Positions 16,607 to 25,846 are shown, counted from the first letter of the stretch. The stretch: DNA of 61,033 nucleotides from Nocardia thailandica NBRC 100428 (GCF_000308795.1 NZ_BAGK01000309.1:1-61033), one strand, 5' to 3'. Numbers and translations: made by a program. The notes: generated by a model from the letters alone, not told the origin.

Positions 16607-17408
16607 CCTGCCCGCGAGCGACCGGGGGCGGCCCGGACGCGGCGGCCTGCGCTGGGCGCTGCCGTCGGTGATCACCGTCGCCGTCCTCGTCGCCGTCTGG
16701 CAGATCTACGCCATGACCAGCGGGATCCGCCCGCAGGTGCTGCCCTCGCCGCTGCGGGTGCTGCGCCAGGGCTGGGCACACCGCGACGAGATCGCCACCC
16801 ACGCGGCGGCCACCCTGCAGGTGACCCTGGCCGGGTTCGGGCTCTCGCTCGTTCTGGCCTGGACCCTGGCGATCGTCGTGGACTTCTCCCCCTGGCTGCG
16901 CCGCGCGCTCGTGCCGCTGTTCGTGGCCTCGCAGACCCTGCCCATCGTCGCCGTCGCGCCGCTGATGATCATCTGGTTCGGCTTCGGGCTGCTGCCCAAG
17001 GTCCTGGTGGTCGCGCTGGTCACCTTCTTCCCGATGGCCATCGGCCTGATCGAGGGATTCGCCGCCGCCGACCGGGACGCGGGCGCGCTGCTGCGCAGCA
17101 TGGGCGCCTCCCGCGCCCAGGTCTTCCGGTACCTGCGGCTGCCTTCGGCGATCCCGCGCTTCTTCACCGCGCTCCGCATCGGCATCACCTACGCCGTCGT
17201 CGGCGCGGTCTTCGCCGAATACGTCGGTGCCAGCGCCGGTCTCGGCATCTACATGAGTCTGCAGAAGAACTCCTTCCGGACCGACCTCGTCCTGGCGGCG
17301 GTCCTGGTGACCGCGCTGCTGAGCATCGCGCTCTACCTGGCCACCTTCGCGATCGAACGGCTGGTCGCCCCGTGGTCGCGCGCGCGGAACGGGAGCGATC
17401 GTGCCTGA
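16584..17408 (+). CDS. ABC transporter permease (ThiX type)
   Basis: The 274-residue membrane protein has about six helices and the BPD-type EAA loop (EGFAAADRDAGALLRSMGAS, then YLRLPSAIPRFF) that contacts the ATPase. It is the membrane channel of the pyrimidine-precursor importer. Its ATG at 16584 lies 23 bp inside the binding-protein gene, so the two are tightly coupled. Confidence 0.93.
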   Translation: MNTSPPPDLPASDRGRPGRGGLRWALPSVITVAVLVAVWQIYAMTSGIRPQVLPSPLRVLRQGWAHRDEIATHAAATLQVTLAGFGLSLVLAWTLAIVVDFSPWLRRALVPLFVASQTLPIVAVAPLMIIWFGFGLLPKVLVVALVTFFPMAIGLIEGFAAADRDAGALLRSMGASRAQVFRYLRLPSAIPRFFTALRIGITYAVVGAVFAEYVGASAGLGIYMSLQKNSFRTDLVLAAVLVTALLSIALYLATFAIERLVAPWSRARNGSDRA

Positions 17409-18201
17409 GCCGACCGGCGACCGGATCGTCGTCGACCGCGTCACGAAGTCCTTCCCCCAGCCCGGCCGGAACACCCCGGACCTGGCGGTCCTCGGCGGGG
17501 TGTCGTTCACCGTGCGGGCCGGGGAGTTCGTCACCGTCATCGGCCCGAGCGGCTGCGGCAAGAGCACCGTGTTCAACATGCTCGCCGGGCTGGAGACCCC
17601 GGACTCGGGCAGCATCGGTTTCGGCGCGGGCGGGAACACCGCCGGGCACTGCGCCTACATGCCGCAGAAGGACCTGCTGTTCCCCTGGCGCACCGTCCTC
17701 GACAACACCGTGCTCGGCCTCCGGGTGCAGGGCGTGCCGAAGGCCGAGGCCCGGCGCCGTGCCCGGGCGCTGTTCCCGCTGTTCGGCCTGTCCGGCTTCG
17801 AGGACGCGCGCCCGGACGAGCTGTCCGGCGGCATGCGCCAGCGCGCCGCGCTGCTGCGCACCGTGGTCCAGGACCGCGAGCTGGTGCTGCTCGACGAGCC
17901 CTTCGGCGCCCTGGACTCGCTCACCCGCACCGAGATGCAGTCCTGGCTCCAGGACGTCTGGCAGCGCTACCGCTGGATGGTCCTGATGATCACCCACGAC
18001 ATCCGCGAGGCGGTCTACCTCTCGGACCGGGTCGTCGTCCTCTCGGCCCGCCCGGCCACCGTCCGTCACGAGATGCGGATCGACCTGCCGCGCCCGCGCA
18101 CGCTGTCGCTGCTGACCACGCCGGAATTCGTCGCCCTGGAGGAGGAACTCCTGGCGGTGCTGCACGAGCATTCCGGGCCGTCGGGCGCCGGATCCCGCTG
18201 A
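17401..18201 (+). CDS. ABC transporter ATP-binding protein (ThiZ type)
   Basis: The 266-residue ATPase shows Walker A (GPSGCGKST), the Q-loop (YMPQKDLLFPWRT), the signature LSGGMRQRAAL, Walker B (LVLLDEPFGALD) and the switch His (MITHDIREAVYLS). It belongs to the nitrate/sulfonate/taurine-type ABC subfamily that also serves thiamine precursors. GTG at 17401 overlaps the permease stop. It is the last gene of the riboswitch operon. Confidence 0.94.
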   Translation: MPEPTGDRIVVDRVTKSFPQPGRNTPDLAVLGGVSFTVRAGEFVTVIGPSGCGKSTVFNMLAGLETPDSGSIGFGAGGNTAGHCAYMPQKDLLFPWRTVLDNTVLGLRVQGVPKAEARRRARALFPLFGLSGFEDARPDELSGGMRQRAALLRTVVQDRELVLLDEPFGALDSLTRTEMQSWLQDVWQRYRWMVLMITHDIREAVYLSDRVVVLSARPATVRHEMRIDLPRPRTLSLLTTPEFVALEEELLAVLHEHSGPSGAGSR

Positions 18202-18387
18202 CCACCCCGCGCCGCATCCCGCCGGACCGTCGCTCGGATCATCATCGCTGGTCACGGCGTGTTTATCGAGCAGAGGCCGGATCGTGCCCGCCGCGCGGAG
18301 CGTGCCCGGTAATGTCGGCCGGACGTGCGCGTCACATCCGGCCGAGGTTCCGGGTCTCCGGTCCTCGCCGACCCCGGAGGTGCAGAG

Positions 18388-19965
18388 ATGGCGGATTCAC
18401 CGATCGACGAGGGCGCCGGAACCCCGGTGCCCGGCGACGTCCTCACCCCGCCGACGGGCACGCCGGCCCTGCGTCCGGCCGACCGCCTCATCCACCCCGA
18501 CACCGACGTGCCGGTCCGCGGCCCGAATCCCGTGCCGGTCGACACGGGACAGGTGACGATCGACCCCGTCCCCGAGCCGCCCGTGGCCGACGCCGCCGAC
18601 GATCCCGCGCACGTCGCGATGCGCGCGCGGATCAAGCGGTTCGTGCTGACCGTCGTGATCATCGCCGCGCTCGGCGGCGCCCTCTTCGGCTACGACACCG
18701 GTGTCATCTCCGGCGTGCTGGTCTACCTGACGCCCGATTTCGGCCTCAGTTCCACCCAGGTCGGGGTGATCACCTCCTCCCTGCTGATCGGCGCCGCCAT
18801 AGGGTCGCTGACCGGCGGGTGGCTGGCCGACCGGGTCGGCAGGCGCCGTACGCTCCTCGGCGCCGCCACCCTGTTCTTCGCGGGCGCGATCGCCCAGGCG
18901 CTGAGCCCGAACCCGGCCTTCATGGTCGGCACCCGGCTGCTGCTCGGCGTCGCCGTCGGCACCGCCTCGCTGGTGGTGCCCATGTACGTCTCCGAGATCG
19001 CGCCCGCCACCTACCGTGGCCGCCTGGTTTCGATGAACAGCCTGATGATCGCCAGCGGCCAGCTCCTGGCCTACATCGTCAACGCCCTGCTGGCGCCGAC
19101 CGGCAACTGGCGGGTCATGCTGGCCATGGCCGCGATCCCGGCCGTCGCGCTGTTCGCCGGGATGCTGTTCATGCCCGATTCGCCGCGCTGGTACCTGAGC
19201 AAGGGGCGCGAGGACGACGCCCGCCGGGTCCTGCGGCGCTCCTACTATCCCGAGCACGTCGAACCGACCATCACCGAGATCGAGGAGACCACGGCCGCCG
19301 ACCGGGCGGTGAAGGCGAGCCTGCGTGACCAGTTGCGCAAACCCAAGGTGCGCGCGCTGTTCTGGACCGGCGTCGGCCTCGCGCTCATCCAGCAGTTCGT
19401 CGGCGTGAACACCGTGGTCTACTACGCGCCGACGACCCTGACCCAGGCCGGGCTCGGCGACAGCAGCGCCGTCACCTCCTCCATCGGCATCGGGATCGGC
19501 GCGGTGCTCGGCGTGCTGGGCGGCATGAGCCTGGTGGACCGGATCGGCCGCCGCCCCACCATGTTCGCCGGTATGACGGTCATGATCGTGGCGCTGATCG
19601 CCATGGCCGCCGCCGAGGCCCTCCTGCCCGACGAGCCCGCCTCCGGCTACCTCCTGCTGGCCATGATGATCCTCTACATCGGCTCCTTCCAGGTCGGCGT
19701 CGGCGTGCCGACCTGGCTGCTGCTGTCGGAGATCTTCCCCGCGCCGATCCGCTCGGTGGCCATGTCGATCACCACCTTCCTGGTGTGGGCGGGCAATTTC
19801 GTGGTCTCCCTCGTCTTCCCGCCGCTGGGCGACCTGTGGGGGCCCTCGACGATGTTCGTCATCTTCGCCGCCGTCGGCGTCGCCTCGCTGGCGTTCTGCT
19901 ACCGGCGCGTGCCCGAGACCAAAGGCGTGTCCCTGGAACAGATCACCGCCGCCGCCGAGAGCTGA
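18388..19965 (+). CDS. MFS sugar porter
   Basis: The 525-residue protein has a soluble Pro-rich N-terminal tail of about 80 residues and then twelve helices of the sugar porter family, with GYDTGVISGVLVY, DRVGRRRTLL, PMYVSEIAPATYRG, QQFVGVNTVVYYAP and the terminal RVPETKGVSLEQI. These motifs are diagnostic for proton-linked sugar or polyol uptake. The long N-tail is unusual. ATG at 18388 has GGAGG upstream. It stands alone, and the sugar is unknown. Confidence 0.94.
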   Translation: MADSPIDEGAGTPVPGDVLTPPTGTPALRPADRLIHPDTDVPVRGPNPVPVDTGQVTIDPVPEPPVADAADDPAHVAMRARIKRFVLTVVIIAALGGALFGYDTGVISGVLVYLTPDFGLSSTQVGVITSSLLIGAAIGSLTGGWLADRVGRRRTLLGAATLFFAGAIAQALSPNPAFMVGTRLLLGVAVGTASLVVPMYVSEIAPATYRGRLVSMNSLMIASGQLLAYIVNALLAPTGNWRVMLAMAAIPAVALFAGMLFMPDSPRWYLSKGREDDARRVLRRSYYPEHVEPTITEIEETTAADRAVKASLRDQLRKPKVRALFWTGVGLALIQQFVGVNTVVYYAPTTLTQAGLGDSSAVTSSIGIGIGAVLGVLGGMSLVDRIGRRPTMFAGMTVMIVALIAMAAAEALLPDEPASGYLLLAMMILYIGSFQVGVGVPTWLLLSEIFPAPIRSVAMSITTFLVWAGNFVVSLVFPPLGDLWGPSTMFVIFAAVGVASLAFCYRRVPETKGVSLEQITAAAES

Positions 19966-20014
19966 CCGGATCGAAGATCCCGCCACGCGCTGATTACCGC
20001 CGCGCGGACGGGGA

Positions 20015-20032
20015 ATGTACCCACCGGTACAT
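20015..20032. promoter_or_regulatory. Inverted repeat upstream of a small gene
   Basis: ATGTACC and GGTACAT form perfect 7-bp arms around CACC, 47 bp before the start at 20079. It may be an operator for that gene or a weak terminator for the porter gene. The sequence alone cannot decide. Confidence 0.4.
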
Positions 20033-20078
20033 CGCATCGGTGCCCCGTCCGCCGGGCGGGCCACGCCAGGAGGTCAGC

Positions 20079-20318
20079 ATGCCGTTCGCCGCCGCCCGAC
20101 AGGACTTCGCCGCCGTGGCCGAGCCGCCCGCCGTCACAGGAGAGGACGACGACAGGGACGGCTCGCTGGTGGCCGGGCTGCGCGACGACCACCTGCGCGC
20201 GCTGCTGTCCACCGCGTCGGGCCTGTCGACCGAGGCGCTGCTGTGGCTCGGCGCGGCCGCGGAGTCGCTACGCCGCACCGAATCCCTGCCCACGGTGGGC
20301 TATTCCGCGCAGCTCTGA
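20079..20318 (+). CDS. Small protein, unknown function
   Basis: The 79-residue product (MPFAAARQDFAAVAEPPAVT) has a negatively charged middle (GEDDDRDGS) and a helical C-terminal half (LLSTASGLSTEALLWLGAAA). A strong AGGAGG site precedes the ATG. No domain is recognised. An inverted repeat lies upstream and a hairpin downstream, so it looks like an independent unit. Confidence 0.65.
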   Translation: MPFAAARQDFAAVAEPPAVTGEDDDRDGSLVAGLRDDHLRALLSTASGLSTEALLWLGAAAESLRRTESLPTVGYSAQL

Positions 20319-20353
20319 CGCCATCGCCGGCATCCGACCACGACGGCCGGGGC

Positions 20354-20380
20354 GCCCGCGCAGGCGCCGCCCACGCGGGC
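20354..20380. terminator. Hairpin between convergent small genes
   Basis: GCCCGCG and CGCGGGC form a 7-bp stem with a 13-nt loop, located between the convergent genes that end at 20318 and 20411. It is a plausible shared terminator. Confidence 0.4.
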
Positions 20381-20410
20381 CGACACCGGCCCGGACTCCC
20401 GGGATCGCGG

Positions 20411-20608
20411 TCAGCGGACGAAGAACTCGGCGTTCGGCCTGCGGAAGTCCCACGGGAGATCCTCCTCGGGCCAGTCCTGCTCGACCCCACCGTCGAGATG
20501 CCCCACCCCGACACCGACGATCACCCGCCACACGCGCGGTCGCAGACAGCCGATCACCAGGCACGGGATCGTTCCCGGTTCCCGTGTCGGGAAGACTTCA
20601 CGACGCAC
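20411..20608 (-). CDS. Small protein, unknown function
   Basis: The 65-residue product starts at GTG 20608 with a very good AGGAGG site 5 nt upstream and reads VRREVFPTREPGTIPCLVIG, then ends in a mixed acidic/aromatic tail (DWPEEDLPWDFRRPNAEFFV). No family is recognised. The strong ribosome binding site and convergent placement support a real gene. Confidence 0.65.
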   Translation of the reverse strand: MRREVFPTREPGTIPCLVIGCLRPRVWRVIVGVGVGHLDGGVEQDWPEEDLPWDFRRPNAEFFVR

Positions 20609-20937
20609 GCGACCTCCTGCGGAAGGCGGTGCCTACCCGCCCGATTCGTCGCGGCCACCGCAGGAGTCCAGTATCGACGGCGCCGGCGGCCGGCGACAAC
20701 CCAATTCCTCGTGGTCGCTGGTTCGGACCTCCGCCGTCGTCCGAACGGCGCGATGGAATCGCCCACCACACTCGCGCGCGTGACGCCCTGAGGTCTTCCT
20801 GTCGGGGGCGGTAGGACCGAGGTCCGCGCGTGGCGTGCAGTGTCCGAGCGGAAGGCACTGTCTCACCCGGATAACGGTGTGCCCCCTCGCCGACGTTCGC
20901 GCTGCGAGCGCGGTAGCCGGGACGTAGCTTGGCGGCC
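20609..20937. other. Divergent intergenic region
   Basis: This 329-bp gap separates two divergent small genes and should hold both promoters. No operator-like palindrome or RNA element was recognised, and open frames in it lack ribosome binding sites. Confidence 0.4.
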
Positions 20938-21168
20938 ATGTCCGACATTCCTGCCTCCGGCCTGTTCGACAGCGTGTGGGACTGGGCGCACCGCAACGCG
21001 GCGGAATACCGCGACGAAGCGGCGTTCGTCGAGGCCACCACCGCCTGTGCCCGCCACCTCAACGATCGGGAGTTCCACGGCCGCACCGAAGCTCAGATCG
21101 CCGACCTCGCCGTCAGTATCGCCGGCCGCGCCTGGCAGCGCCGCGGCGAGCGTCCGCTCGGCCCGTGA
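20938..21168 (+). CDS. Small protein, unknown function
   Basis: The 76-residue product (MSDIPASGLFDSVWDWAHRN) is mostly helical with several Ala/Glu/Arg-rich turns (FVEATTACARHLNDREF). It has normal local codon use and no signal peptide. No family is recognised, and it stands alone. Confidence 0.6.
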   Translation: MSDIPASGLFDSVWDWAHRNAAEYRDEAAFVEATTACARHLNDREFHGRTEAQIADLAVSIAGRAWQRRGERPLGP

Positions 21169-21273
21169 TCCGGGCCCGCCACCCGCCCGTCCGCGACGCG
21201 CCCCGCTGAGTGACCGCGGGCCCCACCGCGGTGCGGCGGCGAGACCTCGGCGGCGGCGCGGTCGCGCGTGCCG

Positions 21274-21465
21274 CTAGGAGCCGGCGATGGTGAGCTGCCC
21301 GGTGGCCCAGAGCACTTCGTTGCCGTCGCCGTCGTCGAGGCGGACGCTGAAGGTCGCGGTGTGCCCGGCGACGAAGCTGTTCCCGTTGAGGCTGGGCACC
21401 GGCAGGGTGAGAGTGACGGTCCGGCCGGTGCAGTTCGGGTTCGTCCGACCCGGACTCAGAGTGGA
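21274..21465 (-). pseudogene. C-terminal remnant of a beta-rich protein
   Basis: The frame reads NPNCTGRTVTLTLPVPSLNG and ends GNEVLWATGQLTIAGS before a stop at 21274-21276. The upstream end runs into a TGA at 21466 with no start codon or ribosome binding site. A different frame just upstream reads like an Ala/Thr/Pro-rich secreted linker. This looks like the tail of a decayed secreted or surface protein, but it is short and the family is not known. Confidence 0.35.
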
Positions 21466-21655
21466 TCAGTGCAATCCGCTGTACTGCTGCGTGACTCGGG
21501 CGTTCCCGGCGCCGTGGTGCTTGTCGCGGCCTCCGATGCGGCGACTGCACGACCGCCGTTTGGCAATGCGGGTGAGGCGGTGGTGCCGGCGACGATGGTC
21601 GCGGCGTAACCGGTGGCGCGGCGCGGGCAGCGGCAGAACCCCGCCGACGCCCGCA

Positions 21656-21684
21656 GGCGGCCCGAGGTGAGTCCTCGGGCCGCC
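21656..21684 (-). terminator. Strong hairpin terminator
   Basis: GGCGGCCCGAGG and CCTCGGGCCGCC form a perfect 12-bp stem with a 5-nt loop, 30 bp beyond the stop of the DUF4870 gene on the minus strand. Confidence 0.75.
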
Positions 21685-21713
21685 CGTCCCGGCGTTGCGT
21701 GGGCGCCGCGGCA

Positions 21714-22118
21714 CTACCCGACCGAGCCGGCCAGCCGGTCGGCGTAGGGGGCGACGAACTTCCCGACCAGGGGGAGCTCGGCCCGCGCCCCGCCGGTGTT
21801 GTTCGCCTGGACGATGGCCATGATCCACACGACCACCGTGAACACCCCGAGCGCGAGGCCGGCGAGGCTGAACACGATCCCGAGCGCCCCGACGAGCACC
21901 CCGACGACGGCGCCGATGACGCTGAGCGCGATGTTGAGGACCGAGACCGCGCCGAAGAAGACGACCGATTGCGCGGCATGGAATTTCACGTCGGGGTCGT
22001 TCTTGCCGACGAAGAGGAACACGAGGCCGGAGAGCCAGCCCAGCACGTAGGACAGGATCGCGCTGGTCTTCTTGTCCAGGCCGGAGGACTGGTTGGTGGG
22101 GTGCTGTGAAGAGGTCAT
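21714..22118 (-). CDS. DUF4870 membrane protein
   Basis: The 134-residue protein matches DUF4870: KKTSAILSYVLGWLSGLVFL, then the conserved DVKFHAAQSVVFFG, and three or four further hydrophobic segments ending in WIMAIVQANN. The family is a small integral membrane protein of unknown role, found widely in bacteria. It is a single gene with its own terminator. Confidence 0.9.
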   Translation of the reverse strand: MTSSQHPTNQSSGLDKKTSAILSYVLGWLSGLVFLFVGKNDPDVKFHAAQSVVFFGAVSVLNIALSVIGAVVGVLVGALGIVFSLAGLALGVFTVVVWIMAIVQANNTGGARAELPLVGKFVAPYADRLAGSVG

Positions 22119-22264
22119 GCCGATGAGTAGATCGGGCGGCCGCCACCTACCGATCCCAGGTTTCGGGAAGAACCGCAGGTCGCGGTGGGTGCGCGGGGGC
22201 GCGGGGCGCTCGGGGTCCGTCCCGTCCGGCGAAGGACCGTGTGGTCGCGTTACTGTCCGGTCTC

Positions 22265-23074
22265 ATGGCGATCATCGAAAAGGCCCTGGCGGTCGAGCGG
22301 CTCGAACGGGACATCTTTCGTGGGGCGACCATCGAGTCGCAGTTGCCGCGGACCTTCGGTGGTCAGGTGGCGGGCCAGGCGCTGGTCTCGGCGGTGCGCA
22401 CCGTCGACCCCGCCTACCGCGTGCACTCCCTGCACGGCTACTTCCTTCGCCCGGGAAATCCGCTGGAGCGCACCGTCTATCAGGTCGACCGGATCCGGGA
22501 GGGGCGTTCGTTCTGCACCCGGCGGGTCACCGGCATCCAGGACGGCCAGGCCATCTTCACGATGGCCGCGTCGTTCCATCACGGCGACGAGGGCCCGGAG
22601 CATCAGGACGTCATGCCCGATGTCGAGCTGCCGGAGAATCTTCCCGACGATTCGTTCAGTCCGGAACGGCAGTGGATCAAGCGCGAGTGGGAGGACTGGG
22701 ACTTCGTCCTCGTCCCGCCCGACCGGGTCACCGACCGGGACGGCGTGGTCTCGGCCCAGCAGGTCTGGTTCCGCTACAGGCACCGGCTACCCGACGACCA
22801 GGTGTTCCACGTCTGCACCCTCGCCTACATGAGCGACATGACCCTGCTCGGCTCCTCCAAGGTCAACCACCGCGACATCCGCACCCAGGAGGCGTCCCTC
22901 GACCACGCCATGTGGTTCCTGCGTCCCTTCCGCGCCGACGAATGGCTCCTCTACGACCAGTCCTCCCCGTCGGCGGACGGCGGCCGCGCCCTCACCCAGG
23001 GCAAGATCTGGGACCGCGACGGCACGCTGGTCGCCATGGTCATGCAGGAAGTACTGCTGCGCACCGCGCAGTAG
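22265..23074 (+). CDS. tesB: Acyl-CoA thioesterase II (TesB family)
   Basis: The 269-residue protein is a double-hotdog TesB thioesterase: LPRTFGGQVAGQALVSAVRT, the SLHGYFLRPGNP motif, and the second-domain catalytic region with HVCTLAYMSDMTLLG and LDHAMWFLRPF. It hydrolyses acyl-CoA to free fatty acid and CoA in the cytoplasm. ATG at 22265 is taken as start; GTG at 22241 is possible. It stands alone. Confidence 0.94.
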   Translation: MAIIEKALAVERLERDIFRGATIESQLPRTFGGQVAGQALVSAVRTVDPAYRVHSLHGYFLRPGNPLERTVYQVDRIREGRSFCTRRVTGIQDGQAIFTMAASFHHGDEGPEHQDVMPDVELPENLPDDSFSPERQWIKREWEDWDFVLVPPDRVTDRDGVVSAQQVWFRYRHRLPDDQVFHVCTLAYMSDMTLLGSSKVNHRDIRTQEASLDHAMWFLRPFRADEWLLYDQSSPSADGGRALTQGKIWDRDGTLVAMVMQEVLLRTAQ

Positions 23075-23108
23075 TCACCTCCCCGAAGGACGAGTCGGCG
23101 GCCGGAGA

Positions 23109-23125
23109 TCACCCGAATCGGGTGA
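23109..23125. promoter_or_regulatory. 17-bp palindrome
   Basis: TCACCCGA and TCGGGTGA are perfect 8-bp arms around one A. The element lies between tesB and the lipoprotein gene, 77 bp before the latter. It could be an operator or the tesB terminator. Confidence 0.4.
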
Positions 23126-23202
23126 GGTGCGCGGGCGGGGGACGGGGGAGTGTTCGCGTGTGGGATCCGGTCCTTGTCCGACACACAGAACGGGAGACAT
23201 CC

Positions 23203-23715
23203 ATGAAGCTCGAGGTCGGCGCCGTCGGGGCAGCATCGATCGTGGCGGTCGCGCTGGTGATCGGGGGGTGTAGCTCCGGCGACGACGAATCCTCGTCGAG
23301 CCCCACCTCCACCGCCCAGGTCAGTCCGATGCGCAGCAGCGTCGCCGCGACGGCGTCGTCGGCGGTGAACTCCGCGCTCGACAGCGTGGAGCAGGGCGTC
23401 CAGAACACGATCAACAAGGTCCTGACCGCCGCGCCCATCACCTTCGATCCGGGCAGCTCCGACCTCGGCGCCACCCTCAAGGCGGTCGCGGCCGCGCTGC
23501 AGGGCAACGGCACCAAGATCGAGGTCACCACCTACGCCAAGGACTCCAACCCCGCCACCGCCGCGTCGCTGGCCAAGTCGCGCGGGGACAACATCGTGGC
23601 CGAGCTGGAGTCCGACGGCATCGACAAGTCGCGGATCACGCTGAAGTCCGACGGGAATCCCTCCGATTCGTCGATCAACGCCGATCAGGCGAAGATCACC
23701 GTCGTCGACGCCTGA
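23203..23715 (+). CDS. Lipoprotein with OmpA-like C-terminal domain
   Basis: The 170-residue protein has a lipoprotein signal (MKLEVGAVGAASIVAVALVI, then GGCSSG), a Ser/Thr-rich linker, and a C-terminal OmpA-like fold resembling the C-domain of mycobacterial ArfA/Rv0899: ITFDPGSSDLGATLKAVAAA, then TKIEVTTYAKDSNPATAASL and ARGDNIV-type helix (here KSRGDNIVAEL). OmpA-like domains bind peptidoglycan. The canonical NRRVE box is weak here, so the binding is uncertain. It is surface-anchored by inference. Confidence 0.8.
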   Translation: MKLEVGAVGAASIVAVALVIGGCSSGDDESSSSPTSTAQVSPMRSSVAATASSAVNSALDSVEQGVQNTINKVLTAAPITFDPGSSDLGATLKAVAAALQGNGTKIEVTTYAKDSNPATAASLAKSRGDNIVAELESDGIDKSRITLKSDGNPSDSSINADQAKITVVDA

Positions 23716-23902
23716 GCCCGACCCGCCCGGCGCACGGCCATTGCGGGTGAACCCGCGTGCCGCGCGACCCCGACGGGTACGGTCGAGTCCACCGGCGACG
23801 ATCACCGGCGCGGGCGCCCGAGCGCACCGCACCGTGATCGCGCGCCGGCCTCGGGTGGAGGCATCAGGCATCCAGTTGGGGACTATCCGCAAGGGAGCCT
23901 TG

Positions 23903-24094
23903 ATGACCTCGGTCGGTAACAGCCGTCCCCTCGAAGACCACAGCGCGTTCGCGGACGTGCGGGCGGCCGAGAAGGCCTTCCGCGTCCAGCAGGACGCCCT
24001 GGCCGCGCGGACGGTCGCGGGACACTCCCACGACAGCGCCGACTGCGCGCGCCTGCTGGCCATGCTCGGCCTGGACAACGCCGAATCGAACTGA
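23903..24094 (+). CDS. Small protein, unknown function
   Basis: The 63-residue product (MTSVGNSRPLEDHSAFADVR) is hydrophilic and helical, with HSHDSADCARLLAMLGLD near the end. ATG at 23903 has an AAGGGAG site. No family is recognised. Confidence 0.5.
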   Translation: MTSVGNSRPLEDHSAFADVRAAEKAFRVQQDALAARTVAGHSHDSADCARLLAMLGLDNAESN

Positions 24095-24435
24095 GCCCGC
24101 CGCCGGGTGCGCCTGCCTCAGTAGTCGATCGTGTCGCGGACTATGGGGGCAGGTCATGCGGCGCCCGCCGCGGCCGAGGTCGGATAACCTCGACGCCCTG
24201 CCTGCGCGGCGCGAGCGTCGGCCAGGCCTGCCGAGACGCGCCTACGTCCTCCGACCGCGGCACCATCGACGTCGCCGTCAGGCGCGTGGCGGCCACCCGA
24301 CAGCCCCGGCTCGACGTCCACGCCTCGTGCCCCGAGTTCATAACGGCAAACGCCGAGTGATTGTCCCGGATCGGAGGGCGCTGTTAGCGTCGCAGCAGCC
24401 ACTACCGGTGTCTTGCGAGGCGATGCGGAGGCGTG
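24095..24435. other. Intergenic region
   Basis: This 341-bp stretch has no supported gene. Short open frames on both strands lack ribosome binding sites and read as Arg/Pro-rich shadows. The promoter of the DUF1254 gene should lie in the last 150 bp. Confidence 0.4.
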
Positions 24436-25746
24436 ATGAGCGTTCTGTCCGACGATCTGCAAACCCTGAGTTACGAAGCGTATGTGTACCTGTATCCGCT
24501 GGTGACGATGGACGTCACCCGTCGTCAGGAAACGAACACCGCCGCCGGCGAACGGCCGGGCTTCGGCCCACCCAACCAGTTCCACCACCTGCGCCGATTC
24601 CCCGACGCCGACTTCCGCGCGGTGGTGCGCCCGAACTTCGACACCCTCTACTCCTCGGCCTGGCTGGATCTGCGTCACGGCCCGGTCCGGTTGCACGTGC
24701 CCGACAGCGGCGACCGGTACTTCATGCTGCCGATCCTCGATGCGTGGACCGACGTGTTCGCCAATCCCGGCAAGCGCACGACCGGGACCGGCGAACAGGA
24801 CTACGTCATCGTCGGCCCCGGCTTTCGCGGTGAGGTGCCCGACGGCCACACCGTGATCGCCTCGCCGACCCCGCACGCGTGGATCATCGGCCGCACCCAG
24901 ACCAACGGCCCGGACGACTACGCGGCGGTCAACGCCTTCCAGGACGGCCTGTCCCTCACCCCGCCCCCGGACGCGCCCCCGTTCCGGCCCGACCCGGACC
25001 AGGCCGACTCGATCGAACCGCTGCGCCGGGTCAACACCATGACGGCGGAGGAGTTCTTCACCCGCGCCGCGGCGGCGATGAAGGTCGATCCGCCGCACTA
25101 CACCGACTTCTCCCAGCTCGCCCGGATCGCCGCCCTCGGCATCGTGCCCGGCCGCGATCTCGACCTGTCCCGTTTCGGCTCCGGTGACCGCGAGCAGATC
25201 GAGGCGGGTGTGAAGGCCGCGCGCGCCGCCCTGGCCGCGGCCCCGACGAAGCTGGCCGCGCCCGTGAACGGATGGGTGAGCATGCTCGGCTCGATCGGCG
25301 TGTACGGCAACGAGTACCTCACGCGGGCGACGGTCACGTTGGTCGGGCTGGGCGCCAACCCGCCCGAGGACGCCATCTACCCCCTGCTCGCCCACGACGC
25401 CGACGGCGATCCGCTGATCGGCCTCACCGACTACGAGATCCACTTCGACGCCGACGCGCTGCCGCCGGTGGCCGCGTTCTGGTCGATCACCATGTACGAC
25501 GACGAAGGATTCCAGGTCGCCAACGAACTGGACCGATACGCCCTCGGCGACCGCGACCCGCTGCGCTACAACCCCGACGGTTCCCTCGACATCCTCGTCT
25601 CCCACACCGACCCCGGCCCGGACCGGCAGGCGAACTGGCTGCCCGCCCCCGCGGGCCCTCTCGGCATCACGATGCGCCTCTACGCGCCGCGCCCCCAGGT
25701 CCTCGACGGCACCTGGAACCCGCCGCCGGTCCGCAAGCTCCGCTGA
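24436..25746 (+). CDS. DUF1254/DUF1214 domain protein
   Basis: The 436-residue protein has an N-terminal DUF1254 domain (about 10-140: YEAYVYLYPLVTMDVTRRQE, VRPNFDTLYSSAWLDLRHGP) and a C-terminal DUF1214 domain (about 320-425: PPVAAFWSITMYDDEGFQVA, NWLPAPAGPLGITMRLYAP). These two domains occur together in a beta-rich family of unknown function, often secreted in proteobacteria. No signal peptide is visible here. A GTG lies directly before the chosen ATG. Confidence 0.9.
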   Translation: MSVLSDDLQTLSYEAYVYLYPLVTMDVTRRQETNTAAGERPGFGPPNQFHHLRRFPDADFRAVVRPNFDTLYSSAWLDLRHGPVRLHVPDSGDRYFMLPILDAWTDVFANPGKRTTGTGEQDYVIVGPGFRGEVPDGHTVIASPTPHAWIIGRTQTNGPDDYAAVNAFQDGLSLTPPPDAPPFRPDPDQADSIEPLRRVNTMTAEEFFTRAAAAMKVDPPHYTDFSQLARIAALGIVPGRDLDLSRFGSGDREQIEAGVKAARAALAAAPTKLAAPVNGWVSMLGSIGVYGNEYLTRATVTLVGLGANPPEDAIYPLLAHDADGDPLIGLTDYEIHFDADALPPVAAFWSITMYDDEGFQVANELDRYALGDRDPLRYNPDGSLDILVSHTDPGPDRQANWLPAPAGPLGITMRLYAPRPQVLDGTWNPPPVRKLR

Positions 25747-25846
25747 CCCCGATGCCGCCGGGATCGTCGCGCCCGCCGTCGGGCGAACCCGGACGGAGTG
25801 GCGGTTGCGGCGGATCGTGTCGGGTGGCCTGACCCGCCGGCTGCCC

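Noticed and set aside
18397..20064. 555-codon minus-strand open frame over the sugar porter
   Set aside because: It is His/Gly/Asp-rich shadow coding with no domain, opposite an unmistakable MFS porter.
24141..24341. 66-codon minus-strand frame
   Set aside because: No ribosome binding site, unusual composition and no neighbour support.
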